This document shows positions 24,898 through 34,696 of a stretch of DNA of 48,202 nucleotides, in pieces. The stretch is from positions 1 through 48,202 of the forward strand of contig CAYNFH010000019.1 of the NCBI GenBank assembly GCA_964396385.1, read 5' to 3'. The stretch's first letter is position 1; each line of letters begins with the position of its first letter. The position numbers and the translations under genes were made by a program. The notes beneath the pieces are model-generated. The model saw only the letters and a list, made by a program, of their open reading frames with translations, was not told the origin of the DNA and did not search any database. Source of the stretch: CAYNFH01 sp964396385 (GTDB lineage: Bacteria; Armatimonadota; Chthonomonadetes; Chthonomonadales; CAJBBX01).

Positions 24898-26447
24898 AGC
24901 GTGTCGTTGGCGCTCTCGTGCTGCTGGTTGTCCTCGCCGCTGCGGTCCTCTACAACGTCCGCTCCCGTGGAAGTGGCGCCCCTCCCGGCCTCCCCACTGA
25001 CAGGGCGGAGGTGTCCGACGGGCGAAAGGGCGCGGCCGCGGCTATTCCTGTCACCGTCGCCACAGCCCGCCGCCGGGCATTGCAGACCACGGTTACGCTA
25101 ACGGGTGTGCTGGGAACCGACCAGCAGGCGGTGGTGAGCGCTCGGGTGCCCGCCCGTATCACGGCCGTGCTTGCGCGTGTTGGCCAGCGTGTTGCTCGCG
25201 GACAGATCATCGTCCAGTTGGAGTCTCGCGACGCCGCCGCACAGGTGCGCTCCTCGGCCGCCGGCGCTACTGCGGCCGAGGCCCAGTACCGGAAAGCGGT
25301 AGATGCTCGCACCGCGCGACGGACCGAGATGGATGCCCGGGTATCGGAGGCCGCGAGCGGCGTCGCCACCGCTGAGGCGAAGCTTCGACAAGCTCGGCTC
25401 GCGCTCCGCCTCACGGGAAGCTCCGTCCAGTCCGACGTGGAACGGACATCGGGCGCGGTACGGCAAGCGGAAGCGGGCCTTCGCCAGGCGGAAGCCGGCC
25501 TCATCCAGGCGAACGACGCGGTCAAGCGGTTCCAGTTCCTCTACTCTCATGGCGGTGCCACAAGGGTGGACCTGGAGGGCGCGCAGGCGCAGGCGGAGAC
25601 AGCGCGGGCCCAGCGGGACGCGGCTGCCGCCGCACTGGAGCAGGCCAGGGCTGCTGCCGATCCCGCCGCGGCCTCCGCGCCTCTCCGGCGCCAGGTGAGC
25701 GAGGCGGACGTCGACGCTGCCCGCGCGGGCCTGGTTCAGGCTCAGCGCGGTCTCGCGAATGCTCGGAGGGCGCGCGCGGAGGCGCTTCGGATAGCGGACC
25801 AGGACGTGGCGGCGGCGCGCGCGCAGTGGGAGCAGGCGAGGGCGGGCGTGGACATCTCCCGCGCGCAGGTAGGAACGAGCACGCTGACCAGCCCTATCCC
25901 GGGCGTTGTCACCAATGTGGCGGCCCGAATGGGGGAGACCGCGCAGCCGGGACAGCCATTGGTCACCGTGGCAGGTGAGGGTTCCATGTACGTGGAAGCG
26001 GTCGCCCCCGCGCGATACGGGCCGATGCTGCGGCCTGGCACGCCGGGCCAGGTAACGGTCGATACGCTGCCCGACCACCCCATCGACGCGGAAGTGTCAC
26101 GGCTGCTGCCGGTAGCGAACCCGGACAGCCGCACCGTGAAGGTCCGGCTCCGAATGCTGGACACGCCCCGTGGGCTCATCCCCGGCGTGATGGCGAGCGT
26201 GGACCTCGACCTGTCACGGGGCCGTAGCACTGTCTCCATACCGGTGGACGCCTTGCGGAACGAGGGCCGGTCCACGTTCGCTTATGTGGTCCGGAACCGC
26301 CGGGCCGAGCGGCGCAACGTGACACTCGGCGCGGCAGAGGGCGCATACGTGCAGGTCGTCTCCGGTGTGAATGTCGGCGAGGAGGTCATCATCTCCGGGC
26401 CGGCCACCCTTCAGTCCGGCATGGACGTCCAGGTAGTAGGGAGGTGA
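24894..26447 (+). CDS. RND efflux periplasmic adaptor (HlyD/MFP family)
   Basis: 517 residues. GTG at 24894 overlaps the TolC-like stop. A membrane anchor at the N-terminus (VVGALVLLVVLAAAVLY) is followed by a lipoyl half (VVSARVPARITAVLARVGQRVARGQIIVQLES). An unusually long coiled-coil hairpin rich in Ala, Gln, Glu and Arg comes next (about residues 120-320). The second lipoyl half (LTSPIPGVVTNVAARMGETAQPGQPLVTVA) and a beta-barrel/membrane-proximal domain complete it. It bridges inner-membrane RND and outer channel. Confidence 0.93.
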   Translation: MKRVVGALVLLVVLAAAVLYNVRSRGSGAPPGLPTDRAEVSDGRKGAAAAIPVTVATARRRALQTTVTLTGVLGTDQQAVVSARVPARITAVLARVGQRVARGQIIVQLESRDAAAQVRSSAAGATAAEAQYRKAVDARTARRTEMDARVSEAASGVATAEAKLRQARLALRLTGSSVQSDVERTSGAVRQAEAGLRQAEAGLIQANDAVKRFQFLYSHGGATRVDLEGAQAQAETARAQRDAAAAALEQARAAADPAAASAPLRRQVSEADVDAARAGLVQAQRGLANARRARAEALRIADQDVAAARAQWEQARAGVDISRAQVGTSTLTSPIPGVVTNVAARMGETAQPGQPLVTVAGEGSMYVEAVAPARYGPMLRPGTPGQVTVDTLPDHPIDAEVSRLLPVANPDSRTVKVRLRMLDTPRGLIPGVMASVDLDLSRGRSTVSIPVDALRNEGRSTFAYVVRNRRAERRNVTLGAAEGAYVQVVSGVNVGEEVIISGPATLQSGMDVQVVGR

Positions 26448-26449
26448 GC

Positions 26450-27808
<1,359 letters not shown>

Positions 27809-27814
27809 GGCGAC

Positions 27815-30800
27815 GTGTGGCTTACCCGCATCGCCATCTCGCGGCCCATTGTCATCTGGACGGCCCTGGCCGCCATCGCCATCCTCGGCCTCATCGCCTA
27901 CTCGCGCCTCCCGGCTGAGCTAAACCCCCAGGTCGCCATCCCCACGCTCACCGTCACTACCGTTTATCCGGGCGCGGGACCGCAGGAAATAGAGTCGCTG
28001 GTGACCAAGCCCATCGAGGACGCCGTCGGCTCGGTAAGTGGCATCAAGGACGTCTTCTCCACGTCCCAGGACTCCGTCTCTATCGTCAGCATCGACTTCG
28101 TCATCGGCACGGACCTGGCCCGGGCCGCCAACAGCATGCGGGAGAAGGTGGAGGCGGCCCGATCACTGCTGCCGCCAGATGCCCGCGCGCCCATCGTCCA
28201 GCGCCTGGACATTAACGCGCAGCCGGTGCTCTACATCGCGCTTGCGAGCTCGGTGCCGTCCCGCGAGCTGCGGGAGCGCGTGGATACTCTGCTCAAGCCG
28301 CGCATCGCCCGGATACCGGGAGTGGCGGCCGTCAACGTGGCCGGCGGCGCGACTCGCGAAGTGCAGGTCCGTGTCGACGCTACCCGGCTGGAGCAGTACG
28401 GCTTCACCATCGAGGACGTGGTAAACGCGGTTCAGTCGGCCAACCGTAACGTGCCCGCGGGCTCCATCGTGGAGGGCCGCCGCGACATCGGCGTGCGTTC
28501 CCTGGGCGCCTTCTCTCGCCCGGAGGACATCGAGGACGCGGAAATCCTGGCTCCTTCAGTAATGAGGGCAGGGGGGAATGACGCGCGAATGGCCCCCCCC
28601 GCCCCCAATTCTGGGGGAGCCTTCACGCCCGTCACCGTGGGAGACGTGGCTTCTGTCGTAGACACGGCGGCGCGGCCCACCACCGTTACACGCGTCAATG
28701 GCCGCGACAGCGTCGGCATCGTGGTCACCAAAGCGTCCAGCGCCAACACCGTCGAGGTGGTCCAGGGCGTGCGCGACGTCATCGACTCGCAGCGCAACGC
28801 CCTGCCGGATACGCAGATCTACTACGTTCGAGACGACTCCGTCATGGTCCGCGACGCCCTGGACGACGTGGACACAACGCTCGTCCTGGGAGCGATCCTG
28901 GCCACCACGGTGGTCTTCCTCTTCCTGCACAATCTGCGCGGCACCCTCATCGTCGCGCTGGCGCTGCCGGCCTGCCTTGTAGCGACCTTCCTGACCATGT
29001 ACTTCGCCGGCTTCACGCTGAATCAGATGACGCTCTTGGCGCTATCCCTGTCTGTCGGCATTCTCATAGATGATAGTATCGTGGTGCTGGAAAGCATCAC
29101 CCGCCACCTGGGATTGGGGGAGGAGCCGGCGGAAGCTGCTTTCAATGGGCGTACGGAGATTGGCTTTGCGGACATTACCACCACACTCGTAGACGTCGTA
29201 GTGTTTCTACCCATCGCCTTCATGGGCGGAATCGTAGGGGCCTTCTTCCGGCAGTTCGGACTGACGGTGGTGGTCGCCACACTATTCTCCCTCGTCGTCT
29301 CGTTCACCGTGACGCCGAGCCTCGCCGCCCGATGGTACCGGCAGGGAGAAGATCCAGAGCGCGAGGCAAGGTCGCGCGGGGGTATGGAGACGGCGTATCT
29401 GTTCGTTGAGCGGTTCTACCGGCGGGTGCTCCGGCACGCCATGCGCAACCGGTGGTGGGTGCTCGCGACCGGAGCCGTCGCCTTAGCGGCGGTACTTCTG
29501 GTCGCCACTCCCAACCTCGGCGTGGAGCTGCTTCCGGCAACAGACCAGGGCCAGGTCTCCATCTCGGTAGAGCTGCCTCCCGATTCCTCTCTGGAAGCCA
29601 CGGACGCCGCCACACGCGGCGTGGAGAAGCGCCTCGTAGGAACGCCCGACGTCTCCGCCTATGTCTCCACAGTGGGAGAGGTGCTGGGCGGCTTCGGCGC
29701 CTTCCCCCAGCAGGGGCCCCAGTACGCCCAGCTCAACGTGCGGTTGGCGGAGAAGGAGGGGCTGCTGGACCGCCTGGCCCATCTGGGGCTGCCCAGCGGC
29801 CTTCGAACCCGGTCCGACGAAGCGGTAGCGGAGGACATCCGCCGCCGGCTGCGCGGCGTGCCGGGTGCGCACATCGTGGTCTCCACCGTCCGGACCGTCG
29901 CCGATACCGGCCCTCCTATCCAGGTCCAGCTTCGCGGCGCGAACCTGGACGACCTCGCCAGCGTGGCCGCCCAGCTCAGGGACAGGCTGGCGCAGATGCC
30001 CGGCATCCTGGATCCGGATGTCTCGCTTCGCACCGGTAAGCCGGAGGTCCAGGTCCACATCGACCGCTCCCGCGCGGCCGCTCTCTCCATCTCTCCCGCG
30101 CAGGCGGGCGCCATCCTGCGGGACGCCATTGAGGGCAACACGGACAGCGTGCTCCGCGTCAGCGGGACGGAGACGCCCATTCGGGTGCAGCTCGCCGGAG
30201 TGAACCGGAGCCGGCCCGAGGACCTGCGCCGGATTGTGGTCGGGGCGAGCGGTGGGCGACCGGTTACGCTAGGGGAGGTGGCAGACCTCCAGATGGGGGC
30301 GGGACCCACGGCCATCGACCGCGTAAACGGCCAGCGGATGGTCACGGTCTCCGCGGGGCTCGCGCCGGGGTACGTCTTCAGCAACGCACAGCGCGACATC
30401 GAGGAGCAGATGGCCGACATCACCCAGTCCGGCATCCAGGTCCACTGGAGCGGCGAGGCGGAGACCTTTTCGGAGAACGCTGCCTACTTCGCCCTGGCTG
30501 TGGGTCTGGCTGTTATCCTGGTCTATCTGGTAATGGCGTCGCTCTTCAACTCCCTGCTGAACCCCTTCATCATTATGTTCACGCTGCCCATGGCGCTCAT
30601 CGGCGCACTGGGGGCGCTGGCCGTTACCGGCTCGACCGTGTCGCTCGTATCCATGATCGGCATTGTGATGCTGACGGGCTTAATGGGGCGCAACGCCATC
30701 CTCCTCATCGACTATACCGGCACGCTGCGCGCCCGGGGCATGCCGAGGCTGGAGGCGGTGGAGGAGGCGGGCGCCACCCGGCTTCGTCCCATCCTGATGA

Positions 30801-31033
30801 CCACCCTGGCCACCGTCTTCGGCATGCTGCCCGTGGCGCTCCGCATCGGCCGCGCCTCCGAGCTCCGCGCCCCCATGGCCATCGTGGTCATCGGGGGACT
30901 GCTTCTCTCCACCGTACTCACCCTGGTGGTCATCCCTGTGCTGTACACCCTGTTCGACGACTGGAGAACCAGGCGGCAGGCGGCAGGCGCCGGGCGGCAG
31001 TCCACAGGTGACAGGGTACGGAAGAGGGTTTAG
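27815..31033 (+). CDS. HAE-1-type RND efflux transporter, inner-membrane subunit
   Basis: 1072 residues, the normal size for AcrB-like pumps. GTG at 27815. It opens with the typical SRPIVIWTALAAIAILGLIAYSRLP helix and has 12 membrane helices. The proton-relay Asp pair is in GILIDDSIVVLES (about residue 420), with further helix motifs VMASLFNSLLNPFIIMFTLPMALIG and GLMGRNAILLIDY. It is the pump of the TolC/adaptor set. Two oddities: an inserted loop of about 20 residues near 249-269 from a hairpin repeat, and a C-terminus built from an AGGCGGC quartet. Inside a hopanoid cluster it may export hopanoids (inference; the known HpnN exporter is a different RND type). Confidence 0.95.
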   Translation: MWLTRIAISRPIVIWTALAAIAILGLIAYSRLPAELNPQVAIPTLTVTTVYPGAGPQEIESLVTKPIEDAVGSVSGIKDVFSTSQDSVSIVSIDFVIGTDLARAANSMREKVEAARSLLPPDARAPIVQRLDINAQPVLYIALASSVPSRELRERVDTLLKPRIARIPGVAAVNVAGGATREVQVRVDATRLEQYGFTIEDVVNAVQSANRNVPAGSIVEGRRDIGVRSLGAFSRPEDIEDAEILAPSVMRAGGNDARMAPPAPNSGGAFTPVTVGDVASVVDTAARPTTVTRVNGRDSVGIVVTKASSANTVEVVQGVRDVIDSQRNALPDTQIYYVRDDSVMVRDALDDVDTTLVLGAILATTVVFLFLHNLRGTLIVALALPACLVATFLTMYFAGFTLNQMTLLALSLSVGILIDDSIVVLESITRHLGLGEEPAEAAFNGRTEIGFADITTTLVDVVVFLPIAFMGGIVGAFFRQFGLTVVVATLFSLVVSFTVTPSLAARWYRQGEDPEREARSRGGMETAYLFVERFYRRVLRHAMRNRWWVLATGAVALAAVLLVATPNLGVELLPATDQGQVSISVELPPDSSLEATDAATRGVEKRLVGTPDVSAYVSTVGEVLGGFGAFPQQGPQYAQLNVRLAEKEGLLDRLAHLGLPSGLRTRSDEAVAEDIRRRLRGVPGAHIVVSTVRTVADTGPPIQVQLRGANLDDLASVAAQLRDRLAQMPGILDPDVSLRTGKPEVQVHIDRSRAAALSISPAQAGAILRDAIEGNTDSVLRVSGTETPIRVQLAGVNRSRPEDLRRIVVGASGGRPVTLGEVADLQMGAGPTAIDRVNGQRMVTVSAGLAPGYVFSNAQRDIEEQMADITQSGIQVHWSGEAETFSENAAYFALAVGLAVILVYLVMASLFNSLLNPFIIMFTLPMALIGALGALAVTGSTVSLVSMIGIVMLTGLMGRNAILLIDYTGTLRARGMPRLEAVEEAGATRLRPILMTTLATVFGMLPVALRIGRASELRAPMAIVVIGGLLLSTVLTLVVIPVLYTLFDDWRTRRQAAGAGRQSTGDRVRKRV
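28570..28621. repeat. G/C-run hairpin repeat inserted in the RND gene
   Basis: A GGGGGGAATGACGCGCGAATGG segment is followed by eight C's and then CCCCCA-ATTC-TGGGGG, a 6-bp stem-loop. It is translated in frame as a Gly/Asn/Ala/Pro-rich loop. CCCCCAATTCTGGGGG-type repeats are known as dispersed elements in cyanobacteria and other phyla (general knowledge; not searched). Confidence 0.65.
30971..30998. repeat. AGGCGGC quartet in the RND C-terminus
   Basis: Four heptamers AGGCGGC, AGGCGGC, AGGCGCC, GGGCGGC, 28 bases, in frame near the end of the RND gene and coding for the RRQAAGAGRQ tail. No clear opposite arm follows. Confidence 0.8.
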
Positions 31034-31070
31034 GAGCGGGAGCATAGAACGGTTATGGCAGGAGAGATGG

Positions 31071-31943
31071 ATGGGAGATCCTTTCCCGCTGCCTGGCTCC
31101 GAGGTCGCCGCCTATCTGGCCGCCATGGCTGCCGTGGCCGTCGTCTGCCTTCGGGTGTCCCTGGGACAGATCGTGGAGGCCCGAAGGCAGCGGAACTGTG
31201 TGCTGTCCGGCTCCGCCGAGTACCTGCTCGCCGCGGACCAGGTGGGCCTGTTCCGCCAGAGCTTCGAGACCGTGATCGCGGTCCTGCTCGGCGACGCGAC
31301 ATTCGAGGAAGCGGAGCTGGGCCTGGATCCCTCGCGCAGCGCCTGGGATCCCGTCACCGGCGTGGTCTACTCCTTTCCGGACCCTGAGCAGGGATGGGTC
31401 GCACCGAATCCAGGCCTCCCGGAAGGGGATCGCTGTCGGATGGTGGGGGAGCGGCTTGCGGAATCGGGTGACGTTCGACTCATCCGTCCGCTCGTGGACG
31501 CACTCTGGCTCGGTGGGCGAGAACGAGTGGTCGCCCTTCACGCCCTGCTGAATCTGCTGCCTCTCGTGCAGCCGGGCGACGCCGGTGTGCTGCACGCGTC
31601 TTCGCTGTACTACCACATCAGCCATCCTCGGAGCTGGCGGGAAGGGGACGCGGCGCTCGCCGAGGCGGCGCTGGACGCTGTCGCGCGAGCGGAGCACGTA
31701 GGCGGTCTGCGCTTTGTCCAGCGGCTGTCGCAGGACGATGAAGCTCCTCCGCCCGTCCGCGCCGCCGCATACCGGTGCGCCGTACTGCTGCGCGAAGCCG
31801 CCGCGCGGCACCGCGCCGGCGCCCGCCTCCTCCGCTCCGCCGAGCTTCCGGCCTCCGCCGAATCCCTCCTCCGCCCGGCGGCCGGCGCGGACGGCGAGGG
31901 CCTCTCCCTGCTCCGATCGGCTTCCGATGCTAGCCCGGATTAA
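31071..31943 (+). CDS. Membrane-anchored helical-repeat protein, unknown function
   Basis: 290 residues from ATG 31071 (GGAGAG just upstream). One N-terminal membrane helix (SEVAAYLAAMAAVAVVCLRVSLG) is followed by a helical domain with HEAT-like pairs (RLIRPLVDALWLGGRERVVALHALLNLLPLV; GDAALAEAALDAVARAEHVGGLRFVQRL; PVRAAAYRCAVLLREAAARH). The C-terminal tail is Ala/Ser/Leu-rich, similar in style to the HEAT protein at 655-1845. It is located between the efflux set and hpnJ, so a role in the hopanoid or export machinery is possible but unproven. Confidence 0.75.
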   Translation: MGDPFPLPGSEVAAYLAAMAAVAVVCLRVSLGQIVEARRQRNCVLSGSAEYLLAADQVGLFRQSFETVIAVLLGDATFEEAELGLDPSRSAWDPVTGVVYSFPDPEQGWVAPNPGLPEGDRCRMVGERLAESGDVRLIRPLVDALWLGGRERVVALHALLNLLPLVQPGDAGVLHASSLYYHISHPRSWREGDAALAEAALDAVARAEHVGGLRFVQRLSQDDEAPPPVRAAAYRCAVLLREAAARHRAGARLLRSAELPASAESLLRPAAGADGEGLSLLRSASDASPD

Positions 31944-31975
31944 CCTGCGCTGTCCATCCGCAAGCGAGCGGGGTG

Positions 31976-31984
31976 TGGTACTAT
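31976..31984 (+). promoter_or_regulatory. Candidate extended -10 promoter for hpnJ-hpnK
   Basis: TGG followed by TACTAT matches an extended -10 (TGn-TATAAT). No good -35 is seen. It lies in the 181-base gap before hpnJ, about 140 bases upstream of the start. Confidence 0.35.
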
Positions 31985-32124
31985 AGAGTTCGACCACCTC
32001 TGCTGGTGTCGTCCTCGCTTCCGGGTGGGCCCTCCTCAGGGCGGCCTCCCGTCTCTCCAAATCGCAGTCTTCATCTAGACCAGCTACCCAAACCGGCGGT
32101 CTATATCGAGGAGGCCCGTACGCT

Positions 32125-33585
32125 TTGAAGAAGACGCTGTTCCTGAGTCCGCCCTCGTTCGACGGCTTTGACGGAGGAGCCGGCTCCCGCTACCAGGCGA
32201 AGAGGGAGATCACCTCCTACTGGTATCCCACCTGGCTCGCCCAGCCCGCCGCCCTCGTCCCCGGCAGCAAGCTGATCGATGCGCCGCCGCACCACCAGAC
32301 AGTGGAGGACGTGCTCAAGGTTGCGCGGGACTACGAGCTGGTGATCATGCACACCAGCACTCCCTCCCTGGCCAACGACATCCAGTGCGCAGAGGCGCTC
32401 AAAGCGCAGAACCCGGAGCTCCAGGTCGGCTTCATCGGCGCGCACGTAGCCGTCCTCCCGGAGCACACCCTCCGTCAGGCGCCGGTCCTGGACTTCGTCT
32501 GCCGCCACGAATTCGACTACACCTGCCTGGAGCTCGCCCAGGGCAAGCCGTACGACCAGATCCGGGGCCTCAGCTATCGTGACCAGAACCGGCAGATCCG
32601 CCGGACCGGGGACCGCGAGCTGGTGCCGGACTGGGACGCCATGCCCAGCGTCCTGCCGGTCTACGAGCGGGACCTCCGGATCGAGAACTACTTCGTCGGC
32701 TATCTGCTCCACCCGTACATCTCCTTCTATACCGGCCGAGGTTGCCCGGCCAAGTGCACCTTCTGCCTCTGGCCGCAGACCATCGGCGGGCACAAGTACC
32801 GCACAAAGAGCCCGGAGGCAGTCATCCGCGAGATGGAGGAGGGAAAGGCCCTCTTCGGGAGCCGGGTGCGGGAGTGGATGTTCGATGACGACACCTTTAC
32901 CATCGACCGCCAGCGCGCGGTCGCCATCAGCCACGGCCTCAAGAAGCTGAATCTCACCTGGTCCTGCAACGCCCGCGCCCACGTGGACTACGACACGCTG
33001 AAGACGCTGCGCGACAACGGTCTGCGCCTGCTCCTGGTGGGCTTCGAGTCCGGCAATCAGGACATTCTGAACCGCATCAAGAAGGGCATCAAGCTGGACA
33101 TGGCGCGCGAGTTCATGGCGAACTGCCGCAAGCTGGGCATCAAGGTCCACGGTACGTTCATCATCGGGCTGCCCATCGAGACCCAGGAGACCATCGAGGA
33201 GACCATTCGGTTCGCACAGGAGCTGGACCCGCACACGATCCAGGTCTCCATCGCCGCGCCGTATCCCGGCACCGAGCTCTACGATCAGGCCATGGCCAAC
33301 GGCTGGTTTGACAACTCCGTCCTGGTAGCGGGCAGCGGCATCCAGACCTCGTCGCTCCGATACCCGAACCTCTCGCCGGACGAGATAGAGGAGGCGGTCG
33401 AGCGAATGTACCGCCGCTTCTATTTCCGGTGGAAGCCTATCTTCCGCATCGTCCGCGAGATGGCAGCCGACCGCCAGATGCTGGTGCGCCGCCTGCGCGA
33501 GGGGCTGGAGTTCCGCGACTATCTCCAGGAGCGCAAGCAGATCGCCCGTTCCCACAAGCAGGAGACCGCGGCAGCGGCAGGTTGA
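32125..33585 (+). CDS. hpnJ: Hopanoid radical SAM protein HpnJ
   Basis: 486 residues. The TTG at 32125 is preceded by GAGGAGG about 10 bases upstream. The N-terminus (TLFLSPPSFDGFDGGAGSRYQ and SYWYPTWLAQPAALVPGSKLIDAPP) is characteristic of HpnJ. It is part of a B12-binding-like domain; the radical-SAM motif is CPAKCTFC (Cys207, Cys211, Cys214). HpnJ is needed for ring contraction of the glucosamine head group to the cyclitol ether of bacteriohopanetetrol. It forms a set with hpnK (10 bases downstream) and hpnI. Its stop codon lies inside a GTTGAGG quartet. Confidence 0.96.
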   Translation: MKKTLFLSPPSFDGFDGGAGSRYQAKREITSYWYPTWLAQPAALVPGSKLIDAPPHHQTVEDVLKVARDYELVIMHTSTPSLANDIQCAEALKAQNPELQVGFIGAHVAVLPEHTLRQAPVLDFVCRHEFDYTCLELAQGKPYDQIRGLSYRDQNRQIRRTGDRELVPDWDAMPSVLPVYERDLRIENYFVGYLLHPYISFYTGRGCPAKCTFCLWPQTIGGHKYRTKSPEAVIREMEEGKALFGSRVREWMFDDDTFTIDRQRAVAISHGLKKLNLTWSCNARAHVDYDTLKTLRDNGLRLLLVGFESGNQDILNRIKKGIKLDMAREFMANCRKLGIKVHGTFIIGLPIETQETIEETIRFAQELDPHTIQVSIAAPYPGTELYDQAMANGWFDNSVLVAGSGIQTSSLRYPNLSPDEIEEAVERMYRRFYFRWKPIFRIVREMAADRQMLVRRLREGLEFRDYLQERKQIARSHKQETAAAAG

Positions 33586-33608
33586 GGGCTGAGGGTTGAG
33601 GGTTGAGG
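33581..33608. repeat. GTTGAGG quartet joining hpnJ and hpnK
   Basis: Four heptamers GTTGAGG, GCTGAGG, GTTGAGG, GTTGAGG. The first unit contains the hpnJ stop codon (TGA, 33583-33585) and the third contains the likely hpnK start (TTG, 33596-33598). No complementary right arm is visible. Confidence 0.92.
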
Positions 33609-34522
33609 CGCCTCCCGCCGGTCCTCGGCCGGAGATTCTGTCGGATACATTCTCCGCGCACACGGGTAAGCGGGTCATCTTCAACGCGGACGATTTCGGG
33701 GCTTCTGCGCGAACCAACCGGGCCGCTCTACGCGCCCACCTGGAAGGCGTTCTCACCAGCGCCAGCCTGATGGTGAGCGAACCCGGCTTCCACGAGGCCG
33801 TCTCCATGGCGCGGGACGCGCCGGACCTCTCCGTCGGACTGCACCTCACGCTCAGCAACGGCTTCGCGGCGCAGCGGCAGGAGCAGGCGCGCGCCATCGT
33901 GCTGGCCTCAGGACGGTTCCGGGAGAGTCCGGCCTTGGCGGGGCTGCTGTACTTCCTGTTGCCCTCCGCGCGCCGGCAGGTGCGCGCCGAGGTCTCGGCC
34001 CAGTTTGCGCGGATGGGGGAGACTGGCCTGTGTATCGACCACGTCGATGGCCACCAGCACCTCCACCTCCATCCGGTCGTGTGGGATGAGCTCGTCACTC
34101 AATGTCGGGCACTGGACGCGCCGTTCGTGCGCATCCCGAACGAGGAGTTCCTGCCGGTATCGCCCCGAGGCGCCGCAGGCCGCAGAATGGAGTGGCTGGC
34201 ATTCCGCGTGCTCCGGCGACGCTGCCTGCGCTCACTCTCCGGCTCGCGAATCCGTGTTGTGGAGCGCGTGTACGGCCACCTGGAGACCGGCCGCATGACG
34301 GTGGACTATGTTCATGATCTGCTGGGTCGATTGTCTGGACCATCCAATGAGATCTACTTCCATCCCGGTACGCCGCACGCCCAACCGCTGGCCAGTACGG
34401 AGCAGGACATGGACGTAGAGCTTGACGCGCTCCTGAGCCCGCGCATTCGGCAGCGCATCGCCGATCTTGGCCTTGTATTGACCAACTTCAAGGACTTGCG
34501 AGAAGTGCCTGTGCTGACGTAG
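33596..34522 (+). CDS. hpnK: Hopanoid YdjC-type deacetylase HpnK
   Basis: 308 residues. A YdjC/ChbG carbohydrate deacetylase: the metal motif NADDFG (Asp32, Asp33), VGLHLTLSNG with its His, CIDHVDGHQHLHLHP as second metal/catalytic site, and a late FHPGTPHAQ segment. HpnK removes the acetyl group from the N-acetylglucosaminyl hopanoid made by HpnI, before HpnJ acts. The only plausible in-frame start ahead of KRVIFNADDFG is the TTG at 33596, inside the repeat. The stop TAG at 34520-34522 belongs to the GTAGGGGCGGCC repeat that follows. Confidence 0.94.
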   Translation: MRVEAPPAGPRPEILSDTFSAHTGKRVIFNADDFGASARTNRAALRAHLEGVLTSASLMVSEPGFHEAVSMARDAPDLSVGLHLTLSNGFAAQRQEQARAIVLASGRFRESPALAGLLYFLLPSARRQVRAEVSAQFARMGETGLCIDHVDGHQHLHLHPVVWDELVTQCRALDAPFVRIPNEEFLPVSPRGAAGRRMEWLAFRVLRRRCLRSLSGSRIRVVERVYGHLETGRMTVDYVHDLLGRLSGPSNEIYFHPGTPHAQPLASTEQDMDVELDALLSPRIRQRIADLGLVLTNFKDLREVPVLT

Positions 34523-34659
34523 GGGCGGCCCTGTGTGGCCGCCCGCTATGATTTGTGCCCGGCGACTGAAGTCGCGGGCTACGAATACGCAAAGTCCGCC
34601 TGCGCGGACTCCGGAATCCGGAGAAGACCGGACGGGCGGCCACACAGGGCGGCCCCTAC
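34519..34659. mobile_element. MITE-like composite element with 26-bp terminal inverted repeats
   Basis: Perfect 26-bp inverted ends at 34519-34544 and 34634-34659 (GTAGGGGCGGCCCTGTGTGG...). Inside are the palindrome GCGACT-GA-AGTCGC (34562-34575), the hairpin AGTCCGC-CTGC-GCGGACT (34593-34610) and CCGGAATCCGG (34611-34621). No transposase and no clear target duplication. A related single hairpin lies at 46710-46739. It may be a non-autonomous element or nested REP-like repeats. Confidence 0.7.
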
Positions 34660-34696
34660 AAGCCAGGAATTCCGCCTTCCACTATCCGTCGTCAAC

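Noticed and set aside
32101..34098. Long open frame on the minus strand opposite hpnJ and hpnK (about 665 codons)
   Set aside because: It is the antisense shadow of two clear hopanoid genes with intact motifs; GC-rich codon bias opens such frames. Its protein is Arg/Ala/Gly-rich with no recognisable domain.
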